Source: Oopsacas minuta
Taxonomy: Eukaryota > Porifera > Hexactinellida > Lyssacinosida > Leucopsacidae
Assembly (NCBI GenBank): GCA_024704765.1
Contig: JAKMXF010000303.1
Coordinates: 251,266-315,265 of the forward strand
Direction: 5' to 3'
DNA: 64,000 nucleotides
Below, one piece after another: positions 11,388-21,328 of this stretch (positions are counted from its first letter, which is position 1; every line of letters begins with the position of its first letter). The translations under genes and the position numbers were made by a program. The notes under the pieces were generated by a model. It saw only the letters and a program-made list of their open reading frames with translations. It was not told the origin of the DNA and made no database searches.

Positions 11388-13070
11388 ATGCCTGGTAAGC
11401 GTACAGCTGAAGTATACACCTACATAAATTCTGACGGGGAGTGGGACAGCTTAATTTCCAGCACACATGGACTCCTTGTGATAGAGATACATGCAGAATG
11501 GTGTGGTACGTGTAAAGCATTACATGGAATATTCAAGAGATTCACATTTGAACATCTTGGTGATATACATTTCGCAGCAGCAGCAGCAGAATCTATTTCA
11601 TATCTAGAGGCTTATAGAGGGAGATGTCAACCTACTTTTCACATGTACGCGAGTCAAGTATTGGTAGGAGTTATTCACGGATCCAGAGGAGCACAGATTC
11701 AAGAAAAGATGCTAGAATTACTACAGAAAGAGAAGGACATAGCCTCAGGAGAGGGAGTTAGAATAGAAGTTGTTGATAGCGAATCTCAGCTATATCCATT
11801 GGATATAGCTGAGATGAGAGAGAATCAGGGATTGGTTCTGGAGCTAGAGGAAAAGGAAGTAACTGTAGTTGTCATAAAACCTGATGTAGTGAAGGCGGGT
11901 AAAGTAGAAGAGATAATGGAAGAGATAAATGATAAAGGAATACAAGTATTAGCTAGAGAGGAGTTAATACTAACTGGGAGCTTTGTAGAGGAGCTGTATA
12001 TTCATCTCAGGGACCAACCACAGTTTCCAGATCTGGTTGCATTCATGACAGGGGGTCCGTCTGTCTGTCTAGCTCTCACACAGTCCAGTAACAAGGATAA
12101 GGGTATAGTAGAGGAGTTCAGGAATATAATCGGGCCCTATGATGCAGAGCTAGCTCGAGTAGAAGCTCCCACTTCTCTACGAGCTAAGTACGGTACAGAC
12201 GCGATTTATAACGCTATACATGCTAACAGTACACGTGAACAGGCTGCTAGAGAACTGGCATTCTGTTTCCCGAAGCTAGGAGGAGACAAGAGGGGAGAGA
12301 TACAGAGGATACTAGCACTGGTACGTCTGGACTCTCTGAAGAAAGACAAAGAAGAGATCCTGTGTCAGATCAGAGAGGCCAGGTTTGAAATAGCCTGTAT
12401 TAGAGAGATAAGCTTTGGACAGGATAAGCTACACGAGTTAAGTGAGCAGGACGGCAGTATGAGTAGCTACATTACTAAATACATGATTGATACTCCTGTA
12501 TTAGCTCTCTGTCTGTGTAGAGAAGATGCAGTACAGGGATGGTTGGAGATGATAGAGGGAGATAAGGTAGAGAGCGTATGTGAAGAGCAGAATACAAAGG
12601 TGTTCTACGGATCCTCACAGGAAGCAGAGGTTGAACCAGATTTAGATCTAATCTTCCCTGTAGACCAGACAGTAGCTGTTATCAAGCCTGATGCTATGGA
12701 ACACAAAGATCAGGTCTTGAAGAGGATTGAGGATTCAGGTTTCCATATTGCCATGCAGAAGGAAACAGAACTTTCACAGGATTTAGTCAGTACTATATAT
12801 CAGAACAAGAATGAGAGTGATTACTATGATTCACTAGAAGAATTCATGTGTAGTGGTCCCTCACTTATGCTAGTACTCTCTAAGAGAGATGCAGTCAACA
12901 ATTGGAGGAATTTGATAGGACCAGTTGATCCTGTAGAGGCACAAGAAATAGCCCCCACCTGTCTCAGAGCTATTTTCGGTAAGGATATCCTGGAGAACAG
13001 ACTACACGGATGTTCTAGTAGAGAACGAGTAGATGATCTGATTAAAGTTATATTCGAAGATAACCAGTAG
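11388..13070 (+). CDS. NME8: thioredoxin-NDK fusion protein, NME8/TXNDC3-like
   Basis: A 560-residue single-exon protein. Residues 1-105 form a thioredoxin fold with the active-site motif WCGTC (canonical WCGPC). Residues about 157-305 form a nucleoside diphosphate kinase domain (VVVIKPDVVKAGKV at the start, FMTGGPSV, IGPYDAELAR, catalytic-type His in NAIHANST). Residues about 312-420 look like a shrunken, inactive NDK remnant. The last 130 residues form another NDK domain (VAVIKPDAM, FMCSGPSL, LIGPVDPVEAQ, NRLHGCSS). Human NME8 (588 aa) has thioredoxin plus three NDK domains and is needed in ciliary outer dynein arms, so an axonemal role is expected here. It could instead be the related NME9, but the extra NDK remnant favours NME8. 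Confidence 0.9.
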   Translation: MPGKRTAEVYTYINSDGEWDSLISSTHGLLVIEIHAEWCGTCKALHGIFKRFTFEHLGDIHFAAAAAESISYLEAYRGRCQPTFHMYASQVLVGVIHGSRGAQIQEKMLELLQKEKDIASGEGVRIEVVDSESQLYPLDIAEMRENQGLVLELEEKEVTVVVIKPDVVKAGKVEEIMEEINDKGIQVLAREELILTGSFVEELYIHLRDQPQFPDLVAFMTGGPSVCLALTQSSNKDKGIVEEFRNIIGPYDAELARVEAPTSLRAKYGTDAIYNAIHANSTREQAARELAFCFPKLGGDKRGEIQRILALVRLDSLKKDKEEILCQIREARFEIACIREISFGQDKLHELSEQDGSMSSYITKYMIDTPVLALCLCREDAVQGWLEMIEGDKVESVCEEQNTKVFYGSSQEAEVEPDLDLIFPVDQTVAVIKPDAMEHKDQVLKRIEDSGFHIAMQKETELSQDLVSTIYQNKNESDYYDSLEEFMCSGPSLMLVLSKRDAVNNWRNLIGPVDPVEAQEIAPTCLRAIFGKDILENRLHGCSSRERVDDLIKVIFEDNQ

Positions 13071-13832
13071 ATATCAGTTGTAGTATAGATACATGTATAT
13101 TGTGTAATTATGATAACTCTTAAATATCCGCTATTAATTACGTGTGTTATCAATATTAACCCATCATTACATCCTCTCACATTCCAGTGTACACAAGTGG
13201 CACTCTGAATTATACGGGTACATGACCGGACATCTCTATGCAGAGATATGTGTTCAGGAAGGGGTTTACATGCCAGTGATTGGATAACAGTGGATACGAT
13301 TTGAAATATTCTGAACAAAAATGTTATACAGAACTGTTTACTTTTGTACTGATAGCAAACATGTATAAAGAGAAAATATCTATTTCATTTCAATTACGTA
13401 GAACTCAGATTAGTCGTACCTTCGGGAAACTAAAATTAATACGCACTATCCGAGTGTACGTCTTATCCGAATAGGGTTTGTATAAAATGATTGGAAACTA
13501 ATTTTATGGTTTGATAGTTTGTATTAATTAAACAAGTCAATGTCTTATCCGAGTTATACCGTATGAATGACTGCTGCAGAGTTAATATTTAAAATGGGTA
13601 GGCAAGGTGAATAACAGACATACGATGTAACAAAAAGTTGTGTTACCCATTGGGTTGGTATTGTATTCGCTAATTTGTATTAATTAATACGAGTATGTAG
13701 TATGTCTGATTTAATATAATTATATCCGTTGAGACGATCGACAATACTAATATATTCCAATAGCACATAATTATTAATGATGTCACATGAATTATTATAG
13801 TCATAGAGTACCATCTACACTACTGTATTGCA
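13071..13832. other. intergenic between convergent NME8 and CPSF6/7 genes
   Basis: Holds degenerate pieces of Tc1/pogo-like repeat ends (GTGTACGTCTTATCCGAATAG near 13454 and TGTCTTATCCGAGTTATACC near 13541). No gene seen. Confidence 0.4.
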
Positions 13833-16800
13833 TCAGTGTCTGTATCTCTCTTTCTCTCTGTACCGATCTGAGTAAGATCTATGACGTGGATCTTCTGGGG
13901 AGCGAGACCGATCCCGTCTACTATCTCTCTCATAATCTCTCTTCCTTTCCCGGTCTCTATCTCTATCATGTCTGTGTCCACGATGTCTGGATAAGTATAA
14001 TAATTATTAAATTTAACACTATGTAATTGAATACTAATGGTATTATACATGCCTGGAGCTTGAACTGCTTCTGGAATGATATCGCTTCTCTATATCCTTC
14101 ATCCGTTCGTATAGAGACTCTATGACTAGCTGATTACCGTTTGAGTCAGGACCTGACTGCTTCACTAGGGATATAGCAGTACGTAGCGTGTCAATAGCAG
14201 AGTCATAATTCCCCAGATTTGATTCTGCTACAGCTCTCTGAATTGCGTTATATGACACAGCCTTGTTACGCTGAGTAGCATCATTGTCTTCAATTCCTTA
14301 TACAGAATAGTATAAATACTGATTGTAAATAAATAAATATTTGATTTTATTGTATTGTATTTAGAAACACATAGGATGATATTTTAAGTCTTATTCACCT
14401 AACCTAAAAGAGAGAAGAATATAAATATCCGAGATTAATACAGCAACGGATACAACTCACATAGCTGACTGTGAGAACATCTCAACCTACAATAAAGTGA
14501 GTTATAATTAGATGAAGTAGTTATCATCAGCTATGTATATGTACTACATACATGAGGCTGTGCTCCTGAGAAGAAGGCTGGATTAACGTGTGGAGCTAGG
14601 CCCTTGGTGCCTCCCAATCCTCCCAATACTATACAATAGAATAATATTTAACTGGTGATATAGTAAGGTTAGTTAGTTAGCATACCTCCTGCATGTAGAG
14701 ATACCTGCGGTACGGGAGGAGGGAGTCCAGCTAAGGTAAGACCAGGGGGAGGAACATGGTGAGGGGGTATAGGAGGGAGGAGTTGTGATGGGTCTGCTAT
14801 GAGAGGTCCTGTAGCTGAGAGGACAGGAGGAGGAGGTAGACCTGCGTAAGTTTGTAGACCTACATACATCTAGTATAATATAATTACCATATAATTACTC
14901 AGGATAAGTACCTATAGGTCCTGCTGGTGGAAACATAGTTGGAGCTGAGAAGGCCTTTACTTCTGTAGATTTCTTCATTGTATTCTGACCTGCTTTCATA
15001 GGACCTCTCCCGCCTTTAGAATCTGATGCTAGATTGTGTGACGTATAAATTAAGAAGGATACATAGGTATAATAGAATCACTAGAATGTAATCTTACCTT
15101 CTCTGGACCTCTGCTCAAACTGGTGAGCACTCGTCTTGGAAGCCATAGCTAATACTGGAATCTGGCCATGGATAACACTAAATGAGTTCAATTAAGTTTT
15201 GGGTGAACTTCGTTGAATGAATTTAATCACGGAATTATGTTTATTCTAGGCTCATGTACTCACCAGTCTTTTAGCTTCTCCACTGCTTCTTGTGCTGTCT
15301 CCTCGTTCTTTAGCTCGATTAGAGCAAACCTAAATTTAGAAACATCGTTTTAATAGCGAATACACTACCTCTATGCTGTGATATAATACCTTATCAACTA
15401 GTTGTACAGGAGCATACTCTTTATGTATAATTATTAATATATAATTTTAATTACCCTTTAGATTGTCCATTTGCTCTATTTTCGAAGAATTTAATAGCCT
15501 TAACTTCCTGGAATTCATTCTCCTTCAACAGCTGAACTAAGTCTACATCAGTTGTCCACTAAATGAGAATATTTGATATACAAACAGAAATCAGTGTGTA
15601 AATTCATAGTAAGTATAGAAACTTAATGTTATAATTGAATTTAATAAATTTTCCAAAAACATACAGAATTATACTAAAATACAAATACGTAGTACATTAC
15701 AAATGTAGTATTTCTATCCCTTATATCGGTATAACAGAATTAACTATATAGCTATCATGTAATACAAATGCTATATTGAAGTCCAGATGGAGAGATGACT
15801 GTCTTTAGCCTTCAGGGCAAATTCAGCATTTAACAATATATGCAATAAATCTACACAAAATCGCTACAGCCATCTTATCAGATACAGCATGAGGTATGTA
15901 GTAATACAAAATGCGCTTAGTTACAAGCCCACCAAGTGGGATTACAAACAATTTTGATCTATACAATTTGACGTATAACTATCCGTTAAGTAACAGAAGG
16001 TAGTATAGCATAAATTAACACAAAATAATCAGCTAAATACCCATGTCAGGTTGCCAATGAAGATGGCGTTCCTCTTATTTGGGTCAAATGAGATCCCTAG
16101 TGTAGAGTTGTCCACTGAAGTGCTCTGAGAAGTTTTTCCAGCAGGAATTCCCTCCTGTGTCTGTTTGGATAACAGCTCTGCCTTAAGCCGAGCTGACTCT
16201 GGTTAGAGAGAGTTTGAAATACAAGCATTCGAGAATGTTCACAACATAGTGTCATTTCAAAAAGTACAATTATTCGAAATGTGAAAATTATATCTATATA
16301 TGTTAGTTATTAATTATCGCTGTATAGTAGTGATAATATAATGTTTACCTCCTAATTCTTCGTTGTTATTGTCAGCCTCAAGTGCCAGCTATAATGTAGA
16401 CAAAATATTATATAAACGTGTGCAGACATTCGCAAGAAGGCTGGAAGATTTTGCGGCCAGGGTCATCACCAACCTGACAGTTTCCGCCGATCCTGGCACC
16501 TAACATTCGATTATTTTATATTTCCACAAGTACTGTCAAATCAGGTTAAAACGAAGCTTAAGTGACTGCAATTATTTCGTATTTCAATATAATCGATGAA
16601 ATAAATGTTACTTCGACGCTTTGGGTCCTTATTGTTATAATTTCAGACTTGGATATAAGCGGGTGTTTGGATATATCCGTATTCGATATAAATGAAGTCG
16701 ACTGTATATACAGTGAACTCCCGTTAAAACGAAGTGATTCTCTAGCCCCTATAACTTTGAAAGTAATTGATTTTACTCCGCTTATAACGAAGTGAAATCG

Positions 16801-17165
16801 TAGCCCCGAGCACTTCGTTATAACGAGAGTTTATTGTATATAAATTATAAGTATGTATAAGTACGTATGCAATGTTGGTCCGGTATGTCCAATAATTGCT
16901 AGCAATTTCAGTACTCACATCATCCATTTCTTGTTTGAAATTATGTATGGGTACAACTGGGGCAGTGAGCACGTCATCTAACAGATCTTCAGACACACTA
17001 ACGGTTCCTTGATTCTCCAATTTAATATTCTACAATATAATATAATATATAATTATTCTTATAAGATGTATTGTAAAATATTCAGGAACTCACCACCTCC
17101 TCCATTTCCAAATCAACTGGATCATCCAGAACATCAGTGTACAGATCGACTCCCGAAGTAGACAT
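13833..17165 (-). CDS. CPSF6: cleavage and polyadenylation factor subunit 6/7 (CFIm)
   Basis: Thirteen exons can be followed: about 17094-17165, 16919-17029, 16349-16388, 16041-16198, 15455-15558, 15264-15329, 15098-15177, 14912-15028, 14686-14869, 14552-14628, 14461-14486, 14053-14296 and 13833-13986. The product starts MSTSGVDLYTDVLDD and carries an RRM (IFIGNLTWWTTDVDL, KFFENRANGQSKGFAL). A proline-rich middle follows, including APHVNPAFF, then the helical AVSYNAIQRAVAESNLGNYDSAIDTL block, and finally an RS/RD/RE-rich tail ending YREKERYRH. This is the CPSF6/CPSF7 layout: with NUDT21 these form CFIm, which binds UGUA and controls poly(A) site choice. The 6 versus 7 assignment is uncertain. 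The last junction fits best as a GC-AG intron. Confidence 0.9.
16711..16836. repeat. TA-flanked pogo/Tc1-like MITE (126 bp)
   Basis: Ends are CAGTGAACTCCCGTTAAAAC on the left and, inverted on the right, CAATAAACTCTCGTTATAAC. Both sides are flanked by TA, the target duplication of Tc1/mariner/pogo elements. It lies in a CPSF6/7 intron. Confidence 0.7.
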
Positions 17166-17420
17166 GAGTATAATAACTCTAATATACTGACAATTGAAGT
17201 GCATTTAATTTCCTATTAATTGACTCGTATATTAGGTACCGTAAATATTCATACGCCAATCCTTTTTGGATGTACTAACGTATTAAGTATTTTTGATTGA
17301 AAAACACTTCAGAGAGAATTATATAAAGTGTACAAATTGAATAGGTACAACTCTTAATAATTGTTAAGTAAAATAGGTAAGTCGATATCGCTTCGGTTTA
17401 ATGATTACAAAAATAATGTA

Positions 17421-17587
17421 CAGTAGAGTCTCGTTAATACGTACACTAGGGGACTACCAAAATTCGTACTCCTTATCCGGAGTACGTATTATCCGAACTA
17501 ATTTATATTGAAAAGGCATCGAAGGGGACTGATAAAGTGTACAAATTTGTTCTCCTTGACCGTGTTCGTATTAACGAGACTTTACTG
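17421..17587. repeat. pogo/Tc1-like MITE with CAGTAGAGTCTCGTTAATACG ends
   Basis: The left end CAGTAGAGTCTCGTTAATAC is matched by the inverted right end (CAGTAAAGTCTCGTTAATAC as complement). A second, shorter copy lies at 27603-27701. It sits between the divergent CPSF6/7 and ECI2 genes, hence in their promoter region. Confidence 0.7.
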
Positions 17588-17641
17588 ATATTTAATCACA
17601 AAAGGTAAATAATAGTCACAAGACTGTTTCAGATAATTAGG

Positions 17642-18900
17642 ATGATTACCTTCAAACTGTTCAATAATTACGGAACTCAACAGCTGATGAGGCCAATCGT
17701 ACCAGGTATTGCGAGGAGACTGTTCGGCTCGACGAACCAGGGAGACTTCGAATCAGCTCAAGAGAGAGTGAAACAGCTCTCAGCAGATCCGGGAAACGAA
17801 GCTAAACTCAAACTGTACGGATTTTTCAAGCAAGCTACTCTAGGAGTATGTAATACTCCGAAACCTGGAATGATGGACTTTGTAGGAAAGGCTAAGTGGT
17901 CGAGCTGGAAAGAACTAGGTAACAATTACGTATATATCCCGTGTATTTTCCTGATGCTTTTCCTTGCGAATAATGCAATATTTCGCAATAATGCTTGTTC
18001 CTAACAATTGTTTTGATTATTATAGGAGCAATGACGAAAGAGGAAGCAGCTAAATGCTATGTGACATATGTCAACGAACTAGTGTCAATAGACGCAGGCA
18101 GCAGTACTAACACACCTCCCTCTCCAGTTGATAAAGACGCCAATATAATATACAGTATAAAGCATTCGTATGCTGAGATTAGACTGAACAGACCTAAGAA
18201 GTTCAATGCAATCACATGGCAGATGTATGGAGAGATTGGGGAGTTCCTAGATAGAGCGAGGAGAGATACGGTTAAGTTCGCGGTTATAACAGGTACAGGA
18301 GACTATTATAGCAGTGGAAATGATCTTGGAAATTTCGCAGAAATTCCTCCCGAGGGACCTGAAAAGATGGCAAAAGATGGAGAAAAAGTTTTGAAAAAAT
18401 TCGTCGCTAGTTTCATAGATTTTGATAAACCTCTGATTGCGGTTGTTAACGGGCCAGCGGTAGGAATACCAGTCACTACTCTGGGGTTATGTGACATAGT
18501 CTACGCAAAAGATTCCGCGACTTTTCACACTCCATTTACAAGTTTAGGCCAAAGCCCTGAAGCTTGTTCTTCCTATACATTTCCCTTGATGATGGGTCCT
18601 GCAAAGGCTAATGAAATTCTACTATTTGGTAAGAAGCTATCAGCAGAAGAAGCATGTGATAGATCCTTAGTGACTAGAGTAGTTCCTTCAGGCAATTTCG
18701 AAGAGGAAATAGAATCTATGTTGAAAAAGTATTCAGAACTTCCTCCTATCTCTCTGCGTACTTCAAAACAAATAATCAGAAACACACACAAGGAAAAGCT
18801 ACATGATATTAATATCAAGGAGTGTGCCTTACTGGCAGAGAGATGGATATCTGATGAATGCATATCAGCTATCATGAAATTTTTTCAGAGGAAGAAGTAA
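17642..18900 (+). CDS. ECI2: ACBP-enoyl-CoA delta isomerase 2
   Basis: Two exons, 17642-17918 and 18026-18900, joined through a split Gly codon, give about 383 residues. Residues 36-120 are an acyl-CoA-binding domain ([38 protein letters not shown]). The rest is a crotonase fold with [11 protein letters not shown], the oxyanion region [17 protein letters not shown], and the catalytic Glu in [14 protein letters not shown]2 moves 3-enoyl double bonds to the 2-trans position so that unsaturated fatty acids can enter beta-oxidation. The N-terminus ([22 protein letters not shown]) is basic and amphipathic, typical of a mitochondrial presequence. The C-terminus ends FQRKK and has no SKL-type peroxisomal signal, so mitochondrial location is the better guess. 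A TTTCAG signal lies 12 bases before the ATG. Confidence 0.92.
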
Positions 18901-19293
18901 AGGACAAAAAACATTATCATAAGTATTATTCTATTTGATATCCAATACACTGATTCTGTTCTGTTCTGTTTTGTTAGTGTGATATCATTAATATATTGCG
19001 AATCACATAATTATATGTTTGGGAACCTAAATGGGAAATGCTATGTACGCATACATATATCATGTAACAGTTTTGCAATCAACGTATTATAGATTCAGTA
19101 TTGTAGGGGATAGTTGTATAGAGGACATCTGAAGTTATTCGTTTGTAACAGAATAAATCCTAATTGTTTTGATTAAATGAAGGTCACAAAAGAGCGAACA
19201 TATTCGAATACAGATAAACTCAGCGATATATAAATACATAACTCAACTAACAAAAGCAAAATCTACAAATAATGTTAAAAATACAGCTCATCA
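18901..19293. other. 3' spacer between convergent genes
   Basis: Between the ECI2 stop and the FYVE gene stop. AT-rich, with nothing recognised beyond likely polyadenylation regions. Confidence 0.4.
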
Positions 19294-21027
19294 CTATACT
19301 GTTTTCCCTCTAATCAGAACTCTTTTCCGTGTAAAATTATTCAAGATTCGTTTGGTATTTACACACGACTTCTCATCTGTTCTAGCTTCCAGCCTTCTAG
19401 TACAAAGCAGTAATTTCTCTTGTACTTTCTTAGTAACTATCTCTTCTGAATAAAGAGATCTATTTTTACCTACATACACAAATGGTTTCTGTTTAAACTG
19501 AGCTTTGACAAGCTCCGAAACAGCTGACTTATGAGAATCCCAATCTTCCCCTCTCTTCTCGACGACACATTCCAGCTCATCAACTATGACGTCATTCAAA
19601 TTACTTAACTTTCCAAAAAGCTCTTCACAGATTCGGAACTTTGAAACAACTTGTAATAACTCCAGACAGAGCTGTTTGATAATGATATACACAATATTAA
19701 GAGTATTATAGTTGTTGTATTCTAGAATAACCTGTATAACGTCTGGAGAGAATACTTCATATAAGTCCCTGGTTACCACACGGAAGGTTGGCATGTGTAA
19801 ATGATAGAAAGCTAGGAATGCTTTAGAAACATTACTGAGCATGGTATGCTGTCGGTTGGTTGATGGTTGTAAGAACCTAAATCTCTGTAACTCAACTGCT
19901 AGCATAGAGAAATGGTCAGACAAGTCAGCTTGGAGTCTGGATAGCTCACTGGCTAGCACTCTATCAGAAGTTCCTTGTGACAGCCCTTCTACTTGCTGTA
20001 TGAATGGAGGGAATGAATTTAGTATATACTCTTTGTGTTTAATCAGAGATGTGTATAGATCTAATAAATTCTCTATGAACTCATCATTTGTGTCTCGTTC
20101 TTCTACTTTCTCAACAGTTGTTCGTTTTTCTAGTAACAGCTGTTGTGTCTGTGACTCACAACTGCGACACATTCTCAGCAGCTGGAACACAGGTGGCTCA
20201 ACAGCTGGACTTCCTTCTAACCCGTTAATAGCCCAATGTGTAGTGGTATCTTCTACAGAGTTCTTGTATAACATAAGGAGAGGAGATACACAGTCTGAAC
20301 AGAAAATACGTCCACAAATACGACAGTGTTGTTTGCTTGAGAGCAGTGAGAATACTTTCCTACAGGTGTGACAAGCCGTAACTTCGTGTCCTGGCTGCCA
20401 GAATATTCCTTGTTGCCACTCAGGCATCTTGGCAGTGCTAACCCACTCATTGATAGAAGACTTGAAACGACTAGTAGTGCTCCTAGAGAATCCTGTACAC
20501 AACCGATCAAGCTCCTTACTGACTTGTATATTCATATTTCTATTCTTGTTAACTGGTCTAGACTTATGGTATCCATTAGAAATGGATGTTTGCATGGGAA
20601 CAGATTTTCTTCTCAGACAGAAAAACCCTTTGAAATCCCTCAGGTATCCTGGCTGTTGTCTAACGTGTAGGTCTGCGAAACAGGGGGCACATGTTTGTCT
20701 GAGGGTCCCTCCCAGTTCTCTACCGTGAGAGGTACATTCAAAACAGAAGGTACGTCCACACAGGTAGCACTTTCTACGGTAGAGTAGTAGTTTCTTATTA
20801 CACAGAGGGTTACAGCAATGAGTTATCAGGTCTTGACTGTCAAACCTTGATAGTATACTACTTCTAACAGACTTAGAACCTATTGGAGTAGAACTGTTAT
20901 CATTATATGATTCTGACTCGTTGAATACATCATTCAGTTCTTGTTCGTTTAGCTTATCATCTTCATTGAGTGAGCTATATTCTGGCTGGCGAGTGAGTTG
21001 AGATAGAGGACGATCTCTGTAAGCCAT
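19294..21027 (-). CDS. protein with two FYVE-like zinc fingers (Vac1/rabenosyn-like)
   Basis: A 577-residue single-exon protein. A first Cys-rich finger spans about residues 71-116 (CCNPLCNKK, RRKCYLCGRTFCFEC, CAPC). A second spans about 210-290 (WQPGHEVTACHTC, KQHCRICGRIFCSDC, MCRSC). Both have the eight-Cys/His spacing of FYVE domains, but the basic RHHCR patch that binds PI3P is only partly kept (KQHCR in the second, RKCYLC in the first). A long helical region follows (residues 300-577, LLDLYTSLIKHKEYI onward). A pair of FYVE domains followed by helices is the plan of fungal Vac1/Pep7, the rabenosyn-5 counterpart that links Rab5, PI3P and the Vps45 syntaxin machinery on endosomes. Assignment to that family is inference. 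Confidence 0.65.
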   Translation of the reverse strand: MAYRDRPLSQLTRQPEYSSLNEDDKLNEQELNDVFNESESYNDNSSTPIGSKSVRSSILSRFDSQDLITHCCNPLCNKKLLLYRRKCYLCGRTFCFECTSHGRELGGTLRQTCAPCFADLHVRQQPGYLRDFKGFFCLRRKSVPMQTSISNGYHKSRPVNKNRNMNIQVSKELDRLCTGFSRSTTSRFKSSINEWVSTAKMPEWQQGIFWQPGHEVTACHTCRKVFSLLSSKQHCRICGRIFCSDCVSPLLMLYKNSVEDTTTHWAINGLEGSPAVEPPVFQLLRMCRSCESQTQQLLLEKRTTVEKVEERDTNDEFIENLLDLYTSLIKHKEYILNSFPPFIQQVEGLSQGTSDRVLASELSRLQADLSDHFSMLAVELQRFRFLQPSTNRQHTMLSNVSKAFLAFYHLHMPTFRVVTRDLYEVFSPDVIQVILEYNNYNTLNIVYIIIKQLCLELLQVVSKFRICEELFGKLSNLNDVIVDELECVVEKRGEDWDSHKSAVSELVKAQFKQKPFVYVGKNRSLYSEEIVTKKVQEKLLLCTRRLEARTDEKSCVNTKRILNNFTRKRVLIRGKTV

Positions 21028-21328
21028 TAAGAGTTCATTTGATATATTAAATTTGATAAATCAAATAGAACTTTCCTATCAATAGAAATTAAATATATTC
21101 AGAAAACAGCAATAAAATTACTTGAATTGAGGTACCAAAACTCACTATATGTTTAATTGATACAATGTTTTACTGGTATACGTATGTGTAATCTACTACA
21201 TAACTACATAGATTTTCTGTTTCAAAAATACACAAATTAGATATACAGTCAGAGATGAAATGATAACATGATACAAACACAACTCAGAATAGTTAAATGT
21301 GATGGAACTGTGGAGTATTGACAGAATT

